The notes under the pieces: model-generated
What the model saw: only the letters and a program-made list of their open reading frames with translations
The model's database searches: none
What the model was told of the DNA's origin: nothing
Source of the DNA: Burkholderia pyrrocinia
GTDB lineage: Bacteria > Pseudomonadota > Gammaproteobacteria > Burkholderiales > Burkholderiaceae
Assembly (NCBI RefSeq): GCF_003330765.1
Contig: NZ_CP024903.1
Location: 1,240,001-1,304,000 of the forward strand
Direction of reading: 5' to 3'
Length of the DNA: 64,000 nucleotides
In this document: piece after piece, positions 52,481-60,902 of the stretch
How positions within the stretch are numbered: the stretch's first letter is position 1
Layout of the letters: every line of letters starts with the position of its first letter
Made by a program: the position numbers and the translations under genes

Positions 52481-53140
52481 GTGAAAACGACAGTGAACCA
52501 ATGGGCTGCGGTTGCGGTGATGTTCGCCGCGAGCGCGCACGCGCAGGAGATCTACCTGCAGGGCGGCACGCAGGGCGTCGGCATCGGTGCCGCCGTGAGC
52601 TTCAATTCGATGCTGGGTGCGCACGCGGATTTCAATGCGATCGATCTTTCGCATGACTTCACGGTGGCCGGCAATCGCTATCAGGACGACCTGAAGCTGC
52701 GCCAGGGCGGCTTGTACGCGGACATCTTTCCGTGGCGAGGCAGCGGATTCCGGGCGACGATCGGGCTGCGCTTCAACGACGACGAACTCCGCGGCGTATC
52801 GGTGCCGACCAACGGCACCTATGTATTCGGCGGCAAGCGCTTTCCGGCGATGCCGGGGATGTACGCGGTGGCGGACGCGCGCTATCCGACCGTGATGCCG
52901 TATGTCGGGATCGGCTACGGGCACCGCCCGGCGTCGAAAGGGCTGGGATTCGTCGCTGACATCGGCGTCGCGTACGGGATACCGAAATGTTCGTACACGC
53001 TGTCGCCGGAACTGGCGGCCGCGGCCGGACCGGCGAAGAGCCAGGTTCTGGTGGCCAGCGGGCTGGACGAATTGCGGCAGGTGATGTCGCGCTATCGGTG
53101 GTACCCGGTTTTGCAGATCGGGATTTCGTATCGGTTCTGA
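52481..53140 (+). CDS. Putative outer-membrane beta-barrel protein
   Basis: The 219-aa product has a signal peptide (cleavage near A-H-A-Q, residue 21), alternating amphipathic strands (EIYLQGGTQGVGIGAAVSFN, YVGIGYGHRP) and a C-terminal Phe (ISYRF) as recognised by the BAM machinery. GTG 52481 follows GGGGGAGG and gives a good leader; ATG 52463 is another option. Longer in-frame starts are rejected. The family is not recognised. Confidence 0.72.
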   Translation: MKTTVNQWAAVAVMFAASAHAQEIYLQGGTQGVGIGAAVSFNSMLGAHADFNAIDLSHDFTVAGNRYQDDLKLRQGGLYADIFPWRGSGFRATIGLRFNDDELRGVSVPTNGTYVFGGKRFPAMPGMYAVADARYPTVMPYVGIGYGHRPASKGLGFVADIGVAYGIPKCSYTLSPELAAAAGPAKSQVLVASGLDELRQVMSRYRWYPVLQIGISYRF

Positions 53141-53332
53141 CGGATGCGCTGTCGTTGTGCGCGCCGCACATCAGCGAATAGCCGGTCAGCCGACTTTTCC
53201 GTCGTTCCGATCCGGCTTACCTTGCGGACAGCAGTTCGACGTGTCGGGCGAGCGGCGGAAGCCGGATGGATTCATGCCGGCCGTTGCCGTTCGCCGACGC
53301 CAACCACACCGTCTTCTGTCCATTCATGACGA

Positions 53333-53380
53333 TGATAGCAATGCTTGCATTTCACGCTCATGGCGCTATCATTGATAGCA
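53333..53380. promoter_or_regulatory. FitAB-type operator: direct and inverted TGATAGCA sites
   Basis: TGATAGCAAT occurs at 53333-53342 and again 40 bp on at 53373-53382. Immediately before the second copy is GCTATCA (53365-53371), which makes the dyad GCTATCA-T-TGATAGC. The site precedes the antitoxin start by 17-66 bp and is the probable autoregulatory operator. TGATAGCA resembles the half-site I recall for gonococcal FitAB. Confidence 0.65.
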
Positions 53381-53398
53381 ATCTGGATGGAGGGACCT

Positions 53399-53635
53399 AT
53401 GGCAAATCTACTGGTGCGTAACGTGGATGACAGTATCGTTCAGAGCCTGCGCGAGCAGGCTGCGGCAAACGGCAGGAGTGCCGAGGCCGAACATCGGGCC
53501 ATTCTGGCCGATGCGCTCGGCCGGCCGAAGCGAAGGACATTTGCGCAAGTGCTGATGAGCATGCCCGATGTTGGCGAAGACACGGATTTCCAACGTGTTC
53601 AGGATTCCGGCGAGGTCAGGCGTGTTTTTGATTGA
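53399..53635 (+). CDS. fitA: FitA-like antitoxin, ribbon-helix-helix
   Basis: The 78-aa protein opens with an Arc/MetJ-like ribbon-helix-helix (ANLLVRNVDDSIVQSLREQ), and its C-terminal half (EDTDFQRVQDSG) would wrap the toxin. It binds DNA as antitoxin and repressor. Its start follows GGAGGGACCT. It overlaps the toxin gene by 14 nt, a usual toxin-antitoxin arrangement. Confidence 0.85.
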   Translation: MANLLVRNVDDSIVQSLREQAAANGRSAEAEHRAILADALGRPKRRTFAQVLMSMPDVGEDTDFQRVQDSGEVRRVFD

Positions 53636-54038
53636 TACGAACGTCATCAGCGAAATCAGGAAGGGCAAGCGAACCAACCGCGGCGTGCGGGCGTTCTTCA
53701 GGCAGGCAGAGGCCGACGCAAGCCCGCTTTATCTGTCCGTCGTGACGGTGGCAGAACTTCGGCGCGGCGTCGATCTGATCCGTCATCGCGGCGATCACCC
53801 GCAGGCATCGGCGCTCGAAGCATGGATGGCGACGATCCTGTCCGGCTATGCGCCGAACATCCTGCCGGTCGATATCGAGATCAGCCAGATGTGGGGGCAT
53901 TTGCGCGTGCCCGATCCGGCGAACGAACTCGACAAACTGATCGCGGCCACCGCGCTGATCAACGATCTCACGGTCGTCACGCGCAACGTCGACGATTTCG
54001 CTCGCACCGGCGCCCGGCTTCTGAACCCGTTCGATTGA
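53622..54038 (+). CDS. fitB: VapC/FitB-type PIN-domain toxin
   Basis: The 138-aa PIN-domain ribonuclease has acidic residues Asp5 (FLIDTNV), Glu45 (TVAELRRG), Asp104 (NELDKLIAA) and Asp124 (NVDDF) that bind metal ions at its active site. Such toxins cleave tRNA or rRNA. GTG 53622 places the IDTNV motif at residue 4; longer in-frame starts overlap the antitoxin. Confidence 0.87.
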   Translation: MFLIDTNVISEIRKGKRTNRGVRAFFRQAEADASPLYLSVVTVAELRRGVDLIRHRGDHPQASALEAWMATILSGYAPNILPVDIEISQMWGHLRVPDPANELDKLIAATALINDLTVVTRNVDDFARTGARLLNPFD

Positions 54039-54237
54039 TTCGGGTTGCCGCACCGCGGCAACCTGCTCCCGCTTCCCGTCTTTCCCGGCACACGTAGCCC
54101 GTTCCGCCGGGCTTCCGTGCTTCCCCGCGCCGTCACGATTCCCCGCCGCCTCTCGTCCCAACAGACGATGTAACACCACCCCCGACCGGCCAGAATCCTT
54201 TCACGAACAACGGATTCTGAACCAGGAGGAGGCCGAC

Positions 54238-55134
54238 ATGATCGATGTCCGTGCGCTTGGCTATCTCGTCGTCGAGGCGACGCGCGTCGATGCGTGGCGC
54301 CGCTACGCGGAAGACGTGCTGGGCATGCAGGCGCTCGACGCGCCCGACGGCGCGTTGTACCTGAAGATGGACGAGCGCGATTTCCGTTACGTGATCGTCC
54401 CCGGTGCGACCGACCGCTATTTCGCGTCGGGCTGGGAACTGCCCGACGGCGCCGCGTTCGACGCCGCGCTTGCGGCGCTGCAACGCGCAGGCGTCGAGCC
54501 GGTACGTGCAAGCCGCGACGAAGCCGGGCTGCGTCGCGTGCAGGCGATGGCGTGGTGCACCGACCCGTCCGGCAACCGCCACGAGCTGTATTGGGGCGCG
54601 CGCTGCGATTTCCGCCGCTTCGTGTCGCCGCTCGGCGTGCCGCGCTTTGTCACGGGCGACATGGGCCTCGGCCACGCGGTGCTGCCCGCGCCGCAGTTCG
54701 ATGCCACCGACGCGTTCGTGCGCGACGTGCTCGGCTTCGAGCTGTCCGACATCTTCCGCGTGAAGTTCACGCCCGATCCGGCCGAACCCGAGAAGCGCAT
54801 CCATTTCATGCACTGCCGCAACGCGCGCCATCACAGCCTCGCGCTGTTCGAGATGGCCGTGCCGTCGGGCTGCGTGCACGTGATGGCCGAAGTCGACTCG
54901 ATGGACGAGGTCGGCCGCGCGCTGGATCGCGTGGCCGCGCACGACGTGAAGATGTCCGCGACGCTCGGCCGGCACTGCAACGACCAGATGATCTCGTTCT
55001 ACATGAAGACCCCCGGCGGCTTCGATCTCGAATACGGCTTCGGCGGCCTCACGGTCGACTGGTCGAAGCATGCGGTGTTCGAGGCCACCAAGGTGAGCCA
55101 GTGGGGCCACGATTTCAGCATCGGATACCGGTAA
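54238..55134 (+). CDS. hsaC: Extradiol dioxygenase of steroid degradation (HsaC/TesB-like)
   Basis: The 298-aa protein is a two-domain type I extradiol dioxygenase. Iron ligands align with those of M. tuberculosis HsaC: His146 (GLGHAVL), His214 (VHVMAEVD) and Glu265 (FDLEYG). The C-terminal segment of HsaC ([20 protein letters not shown]) is closely matched here ([20 protein letters not shown]). It would cleave the 3,4-catechol of DHSA. An AGGAGG site precedes the ATG. It opens a second steroid transcript after the inserted block. Confidence 0.92.
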   Translation: [298 protein letters not shown]

Positions 55135-55144
55135 GCAAGCAACG

Positions 55145-56038
55145 ATGACGATGAAACCTCTCGATAAAACGATGTCCGCGCGCGACGTGGTCGCGCAACT
55201 CGCCGACGGCATGACGATCGGCGTCGGCGGATGGGGGCCGCGGCGCAAGCCGATGGCGCTGGTGCGCGAGATCGCGCGCTCGAACCTGAAGGACCTGACG
55301 GTCGTTGCGTATGGCGGCGCCGATGTCGGCCTGCTGTGCGCGGCGGGCAAGGTGCGCAAGGTGGTGTTCGGCTTCGTGTCGCTCGACGTGATTCCGCTCG
55401 AACCGCATTTCCGCCGGGCGCGCGAGCAGGGTCGCATCGACGTGCTCGAACTCGACGAAGGGATGCTGCAGCTCGGCCTGCGCGCGGCCGCCGCGCGCCT
55501 GCCGTTCCTGCCGACGCGCGCCGGGCTCGGCACCGCGCTGCTCGATCACGCGCCGGAACTGCGCACGGTGCGCTCGCCGTACGACGACGGCGAGACGCTG
55601 CTGGCGATGCCGGCGATCGAGCTCGACGTCGCGCTGCTGCACGTGAACGCGGCCGACCGGATGGGCAACACACGCATCGACGGCCCCGATCCGTTCTTCG
55701 ACGCCTGGATGGCGCGCGCCGCGCAGCGCTGCTACGTGTCGGCGGAAACGGTCGACGCGTCACTCGCGAGCGAAGACCTCGACGCCGCGCGACGCAACCC
55801 GTTCGAGCGTTCGCTCGTCACCGGCGTCGTGCACGTGCCGGGCGGTGCGCATCCGACGTCGTGCGGGCCAGCCTACGGCTGGGACCTGCCGCACCTGCGC
55901 GCGTATTGCGCAAGCGCGGAAGACGACGCGAAGACGGCGGCGTACCTGCGCGACGTGGTCGGCCAGGACGAACGCCAGTATCTAGAAAGCGTCGGCGGCC
56001 TGTCGCATGTGTCGACGCTGCCGTTGCCGATTCTGTAA
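55145..56038 (+). CDS. ipdA: IpdA-like subunit of COCHEA-CoA hydrolase
   Basis: The 297-aa CoA-transferase family alpha subunit contains MTIGVGGWGPRRKPMALVRE, similar to M. tuberculosis IpdA (MTIGIAGWGSRRKPMAFVRA). Its LELDEGML puts Glu105 where IpdA has its catalytic Glu105. IpdAB opens the last steroid ring (COCHEA-CoA) rather than transferring CoA. The gene starts 10 nt after hsaC, and ipdB follows 10 nt after it. Confidence 0.9.
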   Translation: MTMKPLDKTMSARDVVAQLADGMTIGVGGWGPRRKPMALVREIARSNLKDLTVVAYGGADVGLLCAAGKVRKVVFGFVSLDVIPLEPHFRRAREQGRIDVLELDEGMLQLGLRAAAARLPFLPTRAGLGTALLDHAPELRTVRSPYDDGETLLAMPAIELDVALLHVNAADRMGNTRIDGPDPFFDAWMARAAQRCYVSAETVDASLASEDLDAARRNPFERSLVTGVVHVPGGAHPTSCGPAYGWDLPHLRAYCASAEDDAKTAAYLRDVVGQDERQYLESVGGLSHVSTLPLPIL

Positions 56039-56048
56039 AGGAGCGCCT

Positions 56049-56846
56049 GTGAGCGAATCTCTCGACCATTCCCTCGCGGAACTGATGATCGTCGCGTCCG
56101 CGCGACTCTGGCGCGACGACGGCGAAGTGCTGGCGACCGGCATCGGCACGGGCCCGCGGCTCGCGGCCGGCCTCGCGCGGCTCGCGTACAACAACGGGCT
56201 GATGCTGACCGACGGCGAAGCGTATCTCGTCGAGGAGCCGGTGCCGCTCGGCCCGCGTCCCGACGGCTATCGCGTGAAGGCGAGCGGCTGGATGACCTAC
56301 GAACGCGTGTTCGACTGTCTGTGGCACGGCCGCCGCCACGCGCTCGTGATGCCGACGCAGATCGACCGCTTCGGTCAGGCCAACATCTCGTGGCTCGGCG
56401 ACGACTACGCGCGCCCGAAAACTCAACTGCTTGGCGCGCGCGGCTTCCCCGGCAACTCGACGAACCACGCGAACTCGTTCTTCGTCAGCGGCCACGGCAA
56501 GCGCACGTTCGTTGCCGGCGAGGTCGACATGGTGTGCACGGTCGGCTACAACCCGGCGCGCCGGCTGCCCGGGATGAAGACCTTCGTCGACCTGCGCAGC
56601 ATCGTCACCGACCTGTGCGTGATGGATTTCGGCGGGCCCGACCACGCGATCCGCGTGCGCTCGCTGCATCCCGGCGTGAGCTTCGACGAGGTGCAGGACG
56701 CGACGGGCTTCCCGCTGATCGCGCATCCGGAACTCGGCACGACGGCCGCGCCGAATGCGGAAGACTTGCGCATCGTGCGCGCGCTCGATCCGCACAACCT
56801 GCGCGCGACGATCGTGCGCAACAATCCGGCGCCGCGCCGGGGATGA
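56049..56846 (+). CDS. ipdB: IpdB-like subunit of COCHEA-CoA hydrolase
   Basis: The 265-aa beta subunit of the CoA-transferase fold pairs with IpdA. GTG 56049 follows AAAGGAG. Recognisable segments are TGIGTGPRLAAGLARL near the start and GFPGNSTNHANSFFV in the middle. It overlaps the enoyl-CoA hydratase gene by four bases. Confidence 0.9.
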   Translation: MSESLDHSLAELMIVASARLWRDDGEVLATGIGTGPRLAAGLARLAYNNGLMLTDGEAYLVEEPVPLGPRPDGYRVKASGWMTYERVFDCLWHGRRHALVMPTQIDRFGQANISWLGDDYARPKTQLLGARGFPGNSTNHANSFFVSGHGKRTFVAGEVDMVCTVGYNPARRLPGMKTFVDLRSIVTDLCVMDFGGPDHAIRVRSLHPGVSFDEVQDATGFPLIAHPELGTTAAPNAEDLRIVRALDPHNLRATIVRNNPAPRRG

Positions 56847-57775
56847 GGTCCGACATGGAAGCGACCCAGGTGACGTTCGGCGACGGTGTCGTCGACTACG
56901 CGGTCGAGGACGGCATCGCGACGATCACGATGAACCGCCCCGAGTATCACAACGCGCAGAACTCGAAGATGACCTATGCGCTCGACGCGGCGTTCCGGCG
57001 CGCGGCGCACGACGACACGGTGAAGGCGATCGTGCTCGCGGGCGCCGGCAAGCATTTCTCGGCGGGCCACGACATCGGCACGCCGGGCCGCGACATCCAC
57101 GAGTCGTTCGATCGCGCGTCGCTGTGGTACGACCACGTCGACAAGGAAGGCGGTGAATTCCTCTATGCCCGCGAGCAGGAGGTGTACCTGGGGATGTGCC
57201 GGCGCTGGCGCGACTTGCCGAAGCCGACGATCGCGATGGTGCAGGGCGCCTGCATCGCGGGCGGGCTGATGCTCGCGTGGGTGTGCGACCTGATCGTCGC
57301 GTCGGAGGATGCGTTCTTTGCCGATCCGGTCGTGCGGATGGGGATTCCGGGCGTCGAGTATTTCGCGCATGCGTACGAGCTGAACCCGCGCATCGCGAAG
57401 GAATTCCTGTTCCTCGGCGAGCGGATGCCGGCCGAGCGCGCGTACCAGATGGGGATGGTCAACCGCGTGGTGCCGCGCGAGCGGCTGCGCGACGCGACCT
57501 ACGCGATCGCCGCAAAGATCGCGACGATGCCGCGCCTCGGGCTCACACTGACCAAGCAGGCGCTGAACCACGTCGAGGAGCTGCAGGGCAAGCGCGCGGC
57601 GATGGACGCGGCGTTCGCATGGCATCACTTCGCGCATGCGCACAACGAGCTCGTCAGCGGCGACCGCCTCGGCGGTTACGACGCGCGCAGCATGGCCAGC
57701 TCGCAGCGCCAGCCGAACGGCGCGGAGCGCGGCGACGCGGCGGCGCCGGCCGCCGTCAACGGAGCCGCCGCATGA
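56843..57775 (+). CDS. Enoyl-CoA hydratase/isomerase family protein
   Basis: The 310-aa crotonase-fold protein includes GAGKHFSAGHDIG and the later ACIAGGLMLAWVCDLIVAS, the crotonase signatures. Its length exceeds the usual 260 because of a C-terminal extension. It would hydrate or isomerise an unsaturated CoA thioester during ring C/D breakdown. ATG 56843 overlaps the ipdB stop; ATG 56855 is an alternative start. Confidence 0.85.
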   Translation: MRSDMEATQVTFGDGVVDYAVEDGIATITMNRPEYHNAQNSKMTYALDAAFRRAAHDDTVKAIVLAGAGKHFSAGHDIGTPGRDIHESFDRASLWYDHVDKEGGEFLYAREQEVYLGMCRRWRDLPKPTIAMVQGACIAGGLMLAWVCDLIVASEDAFFADPVVRMGIPGVEYFAHAYELNPRIAKEFLFLGERMPAERAYQMGMVNRVVPRERLRDATYAIAAKIATMPRLGLTLTKQALNHVEELQGKRAAMDAAFAWHHFAHAHNELVSGDRLGGYDARSMASSQRQPNGAERGDAAAPAAVNGAAA

Positions 57776-58872
57776 GCACGACGCTGCAAAGCCCGCTGCA
57801 TACGCCGCTGTGCGACCTGCTCGGCTGCCGCTACCCGATCGTGCAGACCGCGATGGGCTGGGTGGCCGACGCGCGGCTCGTCGCGGCGACCGCGAACGCG
57901 GGCGGTTTCGGCTTCCTGGCCGGCGCGACGCTCGAGCCCGAGCAGGTCGAGGCCGAGATCCTGAAGGTGAAGTCGCTGACGGACAAGCCGTTCGGCATCA
58001 ACTTCCACATGTTCCAGAAGAACGCCGCGCAGGTGGTCGATCTCGCGATCGAGCACCGGCTGCGCGCGGTGAGCTACGGCCGCGGGCCCGACGCGAAGAC
58101 GATCCGCCGCTTCAAGGATGCCGGCATCGTCTGCATGCCGACCGTCGGCGCGCCGAAGCATGCGGCGAAGGCCGTCGAGCTCGGCGCGGACATCGTGACG
58201 GTGCAGGGCGCGGAAGGCGGCGGCCACACGGGCTCGGTGCCGACCACGCTGCTGCTGCCGAAGGTGCTCGACGCGGTGCGGGTGCCGGTCGTCGCGGCCG
58301 GCGGGTTCTTCGACGGGCGCGGGCTGGCTGCCGCGCTGGCCTATGGCGCGGCCGGCATCGCGATGGGCACGCGCTTCCTGATGAGCGCCGAATCGCCGGT
58401 GCCGCGGGAGACGCTCGATCGCTACGTCGCGGTCGGCGACCCGGCGCGCATCCGCGTGTCGGACGCACTCGACGGGCTGCCGCAACGGATGATCGACAAC
58501 CCATATCTGCTGAAGCTCGAACGCTTCGGCCCGCTGCGCCGCACGCTGTTCGCGCTGAAGACGGCCGAGGCATGGCGGCGCCAGAACGGGCTGCGCGCGG
58601 GCCAGATGCTCGGCCTCGCGTTCAAGGCGCTGCGCGAGCACGACTACACGGCTAGCCAGACGCTGATGGCCGCGAACGCGCCGTTCCTGATCCAGCGCGC
58701 GATCGTCGAGGGCCGTCCCGACGAAGGCGTGCTGCCGAGCGGCCAGGCGGCGGCGATGATCGGCGCGATCGAATCGTGCGACGCGCTGATCGCGCGGATC
58801 GTCGCGGAAGCCGGCGAGCGGCTCGACGCGCTGGCCGCACTGCGCGGCGCGGCAGCGGCGCAGGCCGCGTGA
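57772..58872 (+). CDS. ipdC: Nitronate monooxygenase-like flavoprotein, IpdC-like
   Basis: The 366-aa FMN-binding TIM-barrel protein contains YPIVQTAMGWVADARL, VQGAEGGGHTG and GAAGIAMGTRFL, as in 2-nitropropane dioxygenase-type proteins. In M. tuberculosis IpdC (Rv3553) this family acts as a hydroxylated-CoA reductase in the HIP pathway. Context gives the assignment. It overlaps the preceding gene by four bases. Confidence 0.86.
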   Translation: MSTTLQSPLHTPLCDLLGCRYPIVQTAMGWVADARLVAATANAGGFGFLAGATLEPEQVEAEILKVKSLTDKPFGINFHMFQKNAAQVVDLAIEHRLRAVSYGRGPDAKTIRRFKDAGIVCMPTVGAPKHAAKAVELGADIVTVQGAEGGGHTGSVPTTLLLPKVLDAVRVPVVAAGGFFDGRGLAAALAYGAAGIAMGTRFLMSAESPVPRETLDRYVAVGDPARIRVSDALDGLPQRMIDNPYLLKLERFGPLRRTLFALKTAEAWRRQNGLRAGQMLGLAFKALREHDYTASQTLMAANAPFLIQRAIVEGRPDEGVLPSGQAAAMIGAIESCDALIARIVAEAGERLDALAALRGAAAAQAA

Positions 58873-58897
58873 ACAACATCACAGGGAGGCAATCGAG

Positions 58898-59701
58898 ATG
58901 ACAGCATCCAATCAACCGGCCGGCGCGATGCCGTTCCGGATCGACCGCGCCGACGGCATCGCCGAACTGGTGATCGCCCAGCCGCCCGTGAACGCGCTCG
59001 ACGCGCAGGGCTGGCATGCGCTCGCCCGCGCGCTCGACGCGCTCGGCGAGGACGACGACGTGCGCGTGATCGTCGTGCGCGGCGAGGGTCGCGGCTTCTG
59101 CGCGGGGGTCGACATCAAGGAACTGGCCGCGCATCCGGAGCGGATCGTGTCCGTCAACGCGGGCAACTACGAGACGTTCCGCGCGGTGCACCGCAACCCG
59201 AAGCCGGTGATCGCGGCCGTGCACGGTTTCGTGCTCGGCGGCGGGATCGGCATCTGCGGCGCGGCGGACATCGTCGTCGCGGCCGACTGCGCGCGCTTCG
59301 GCGTGCCCGAGATCGACCGCGGCGCGATGGGCGGCGGCGCTCACCTGCAGCGGCTGTTCGGCGTGCAGAAGGTGCGCACGATGTACTTCACGGGCGACAT
59401 GATCGACGCGGTCGAGGCGTACCGGCTCGGCGCGGTCGAGCAGGTCGTCGCGCGCGACGCGCTGCGTGACGCGGCGCTCGCGATCGCCCGCAAGATCGCG
59501 GCGAAGAGCCCGGCGATGGTGCGGCTCGCGAAGGAGGCGCTGAACGGCGTCGAGGACGGCGATCTCGAGGACAAGTACCGCTGGGAGCAGGGCTTCACGC
59601 TGCAGGCGTACATGACGAACGACTCGACGGAAGCGCGCGCCGCATTCGTCGAGAAGCGCGACGCACGCTTCGACGCACCGGACGAGGAGGCGCGCGCATG
59701 A
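58898..59701 (+). CDS. echA20: EchA20-like enoyl-CoA hydratase (steroid ring hydrolase)
   Basis: The 267-aa crotonase-fold protein contains GRGFCAGVDIKELA and FVLGGGIGICGAADIVVA, which resemble M. tuberculosis EchA20 (GRGFNAGVDIKE, FCVGGGIGLVGNSDVIVA). EchA20 hydrolyses ring D of the CoA intermediate. A GGGAGG site precedes the ATG, 25 nt after ipdC, and its stop overlaps the next gene. Confidence 0.86.
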   Translation: MTASNQPAGAMPFRIDRADGIAELVIAQPPVNALDAQGWHALARALDALGEDDDVRVIVVRGEGRGFCAGVDIKELAAHPERIVSVNAGNYETFRAVHRNPKPVIAAVHGFVLGGGIGICGAADIVVAADCARFGVPEIDRGAMGGGAHLQRLFGVQKVRTMYFTGDMIDAVEAYRLGAVEQVVARDALRDAALAIARKIAAKSPAMVRLAKEALNGVEDGDLEDKYRWEQGFTLQAYMTNDSTEARAAFVEKRDARFDAPDEEARA

Positions 59702-60867
59702 AACTGACCTATACGCCGCAGCAGCAGGCGTTCCGCGCGGAAATCCGCGAATGGCTCGCCGCGCACGTGCCGCGCGAGCGGCTGCCGAGCTTCGACACCG
59801 AGGAAGGCTTCGCCGCGCACCGCGAATGGGAGCGCACGCTGCACTCGGGCCGCTGGAGCATGGTCACGTGGCCGCGCGAACTGGGCGGGCGCGGGTGCGA
59901 CCTGATCGAGTGGCTGATCTTCGAGGAAGAGTACTGGCGTGCCGACGCGCCGATGCGCGTGAACCAGAACGGCATCTTCCTGCTCGGCCCGACGCTGATG
60001 GATTTCGGCACCGATGCGCAGAAGGCGCGCTTCCTGCCCGCGATGGCGGCCGGCGAGCACGTGTGGGCGCAAGGCTGGTCGGAGCCGAACGCGGGCTCGG
60101 ACATGGCCGCGATCCGCACGACGGCGATCCGCATCGGCGACGAGTACGTGCTGAACGGGCAGAAGATCTGGTCGACCCGCGCGGTGTGGGCCGACTGGCT
60201 GTTCGGGCTGTTCCGCAGCGATCCCGAATCGTCGCGCCACCACGGGCTCACGTTCCTGATGGTGCCGCTGTCCGCGCCGGGCATCACGGTCCGGCCGATC
60301 CGGCAACTGAACGGGCAGACCGGCTTCGCGGAAATCTTCTTCGACGACGTGCGCGTGCCGGTCGAGAACCGGCTCGCGGCCGAAGGCGCGGGCTGGCAGG
60401 TCGCGATGGCGACGGCCGGCTTCGAGCGCGGGCTGATGCTGCGCTCGCCCGCGCGGTTCCAGCGCACCGCGCAGGCGCTGCGCGACCTGTATCTCGCGCA
60501 CCGCGACAGCGCGGACCGCGACCCGACGCTGCGCGAGCGCGTGGTGTCGGCGTGGATGGATGCGCAGGCCTATGCACTGTCGACCTACGCGACCGCGAGC
60601 CGACTGCTGAAGGGCGGCCACATCGGCGCGGAGTCGAGCACCAACAAGGTGTTCTGGTCGGAGCTCGACCTGCGCATGCACCAGACGGCGCTCGACATCC
60701 TCGGCGCGCATGGCGAGGTCGTCCCGCAGACGGCTGCGCAGCACGCGACGCTCGGCCACTGGCTCGACGGCTTCCTGTTCGCACAGGCCGGCACGATCTA
60801 CGCGGGCACCAACGAGATCCAGCGCAACATCGTCGCCGAACGGATGCTCGGCATGCCGCGCGCGTAA
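59698..60867 (+). CDS. Acyl-CoA dehydrogenase (FadE-type, steroid pathway)
   Basis: The 389-aa protein has the FAD-binding AQGWSEPNAGSDMAAIRT and the C-terminal YAGTNEIQRNIVAERMLGMPRA. A different residue replaces the Glu of Y-E-G-T. It lies beside a shorter acyl-CoA dehydrogenase, so the two probably form an alpha2-beta2 heterotetramer, as known for several steroid dehydrogenases. It overlaps echA20 by four bases. Confidence 0.87.
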   Translation: MKLTYTPQQQAFRAEIREWLAAHVPRERLPSFDTEEGFAAHREWERTLHSGRWSMVTWPRELGGRGCDLIEWLIFEEEYWRADAPMRVNQNGIFLLGPTLMDFGTDAQKARFLPAMAAGEHVWAQGWSEPNAGSDMAAIRTTAIRIGDEYVLNGQKIWSTRAVWADWLFGLFRSDPESSRHHGLTFLMVPLSAPGITVRPIRQLNGQTGFAEIFFDDVRVPVENRLAAEGAGWQVAMATAGFERGLMLRSPARFQRTAQALRDLYLAHRDSADRDPTLRERVVSAWMDAQAYALSTYATASRLLKGGHIGAESSTNKVFWSELDLRMHQTALDILGAHGEVVPQTAAQHATLGHWLDGFLFAQAGTIYAGTNEIQRNIVAERMLGMPRA

Positions 60868-60902
60868 CGGCGCCGGCGACCCCCTCACTGAACGGACATC
60901 GT

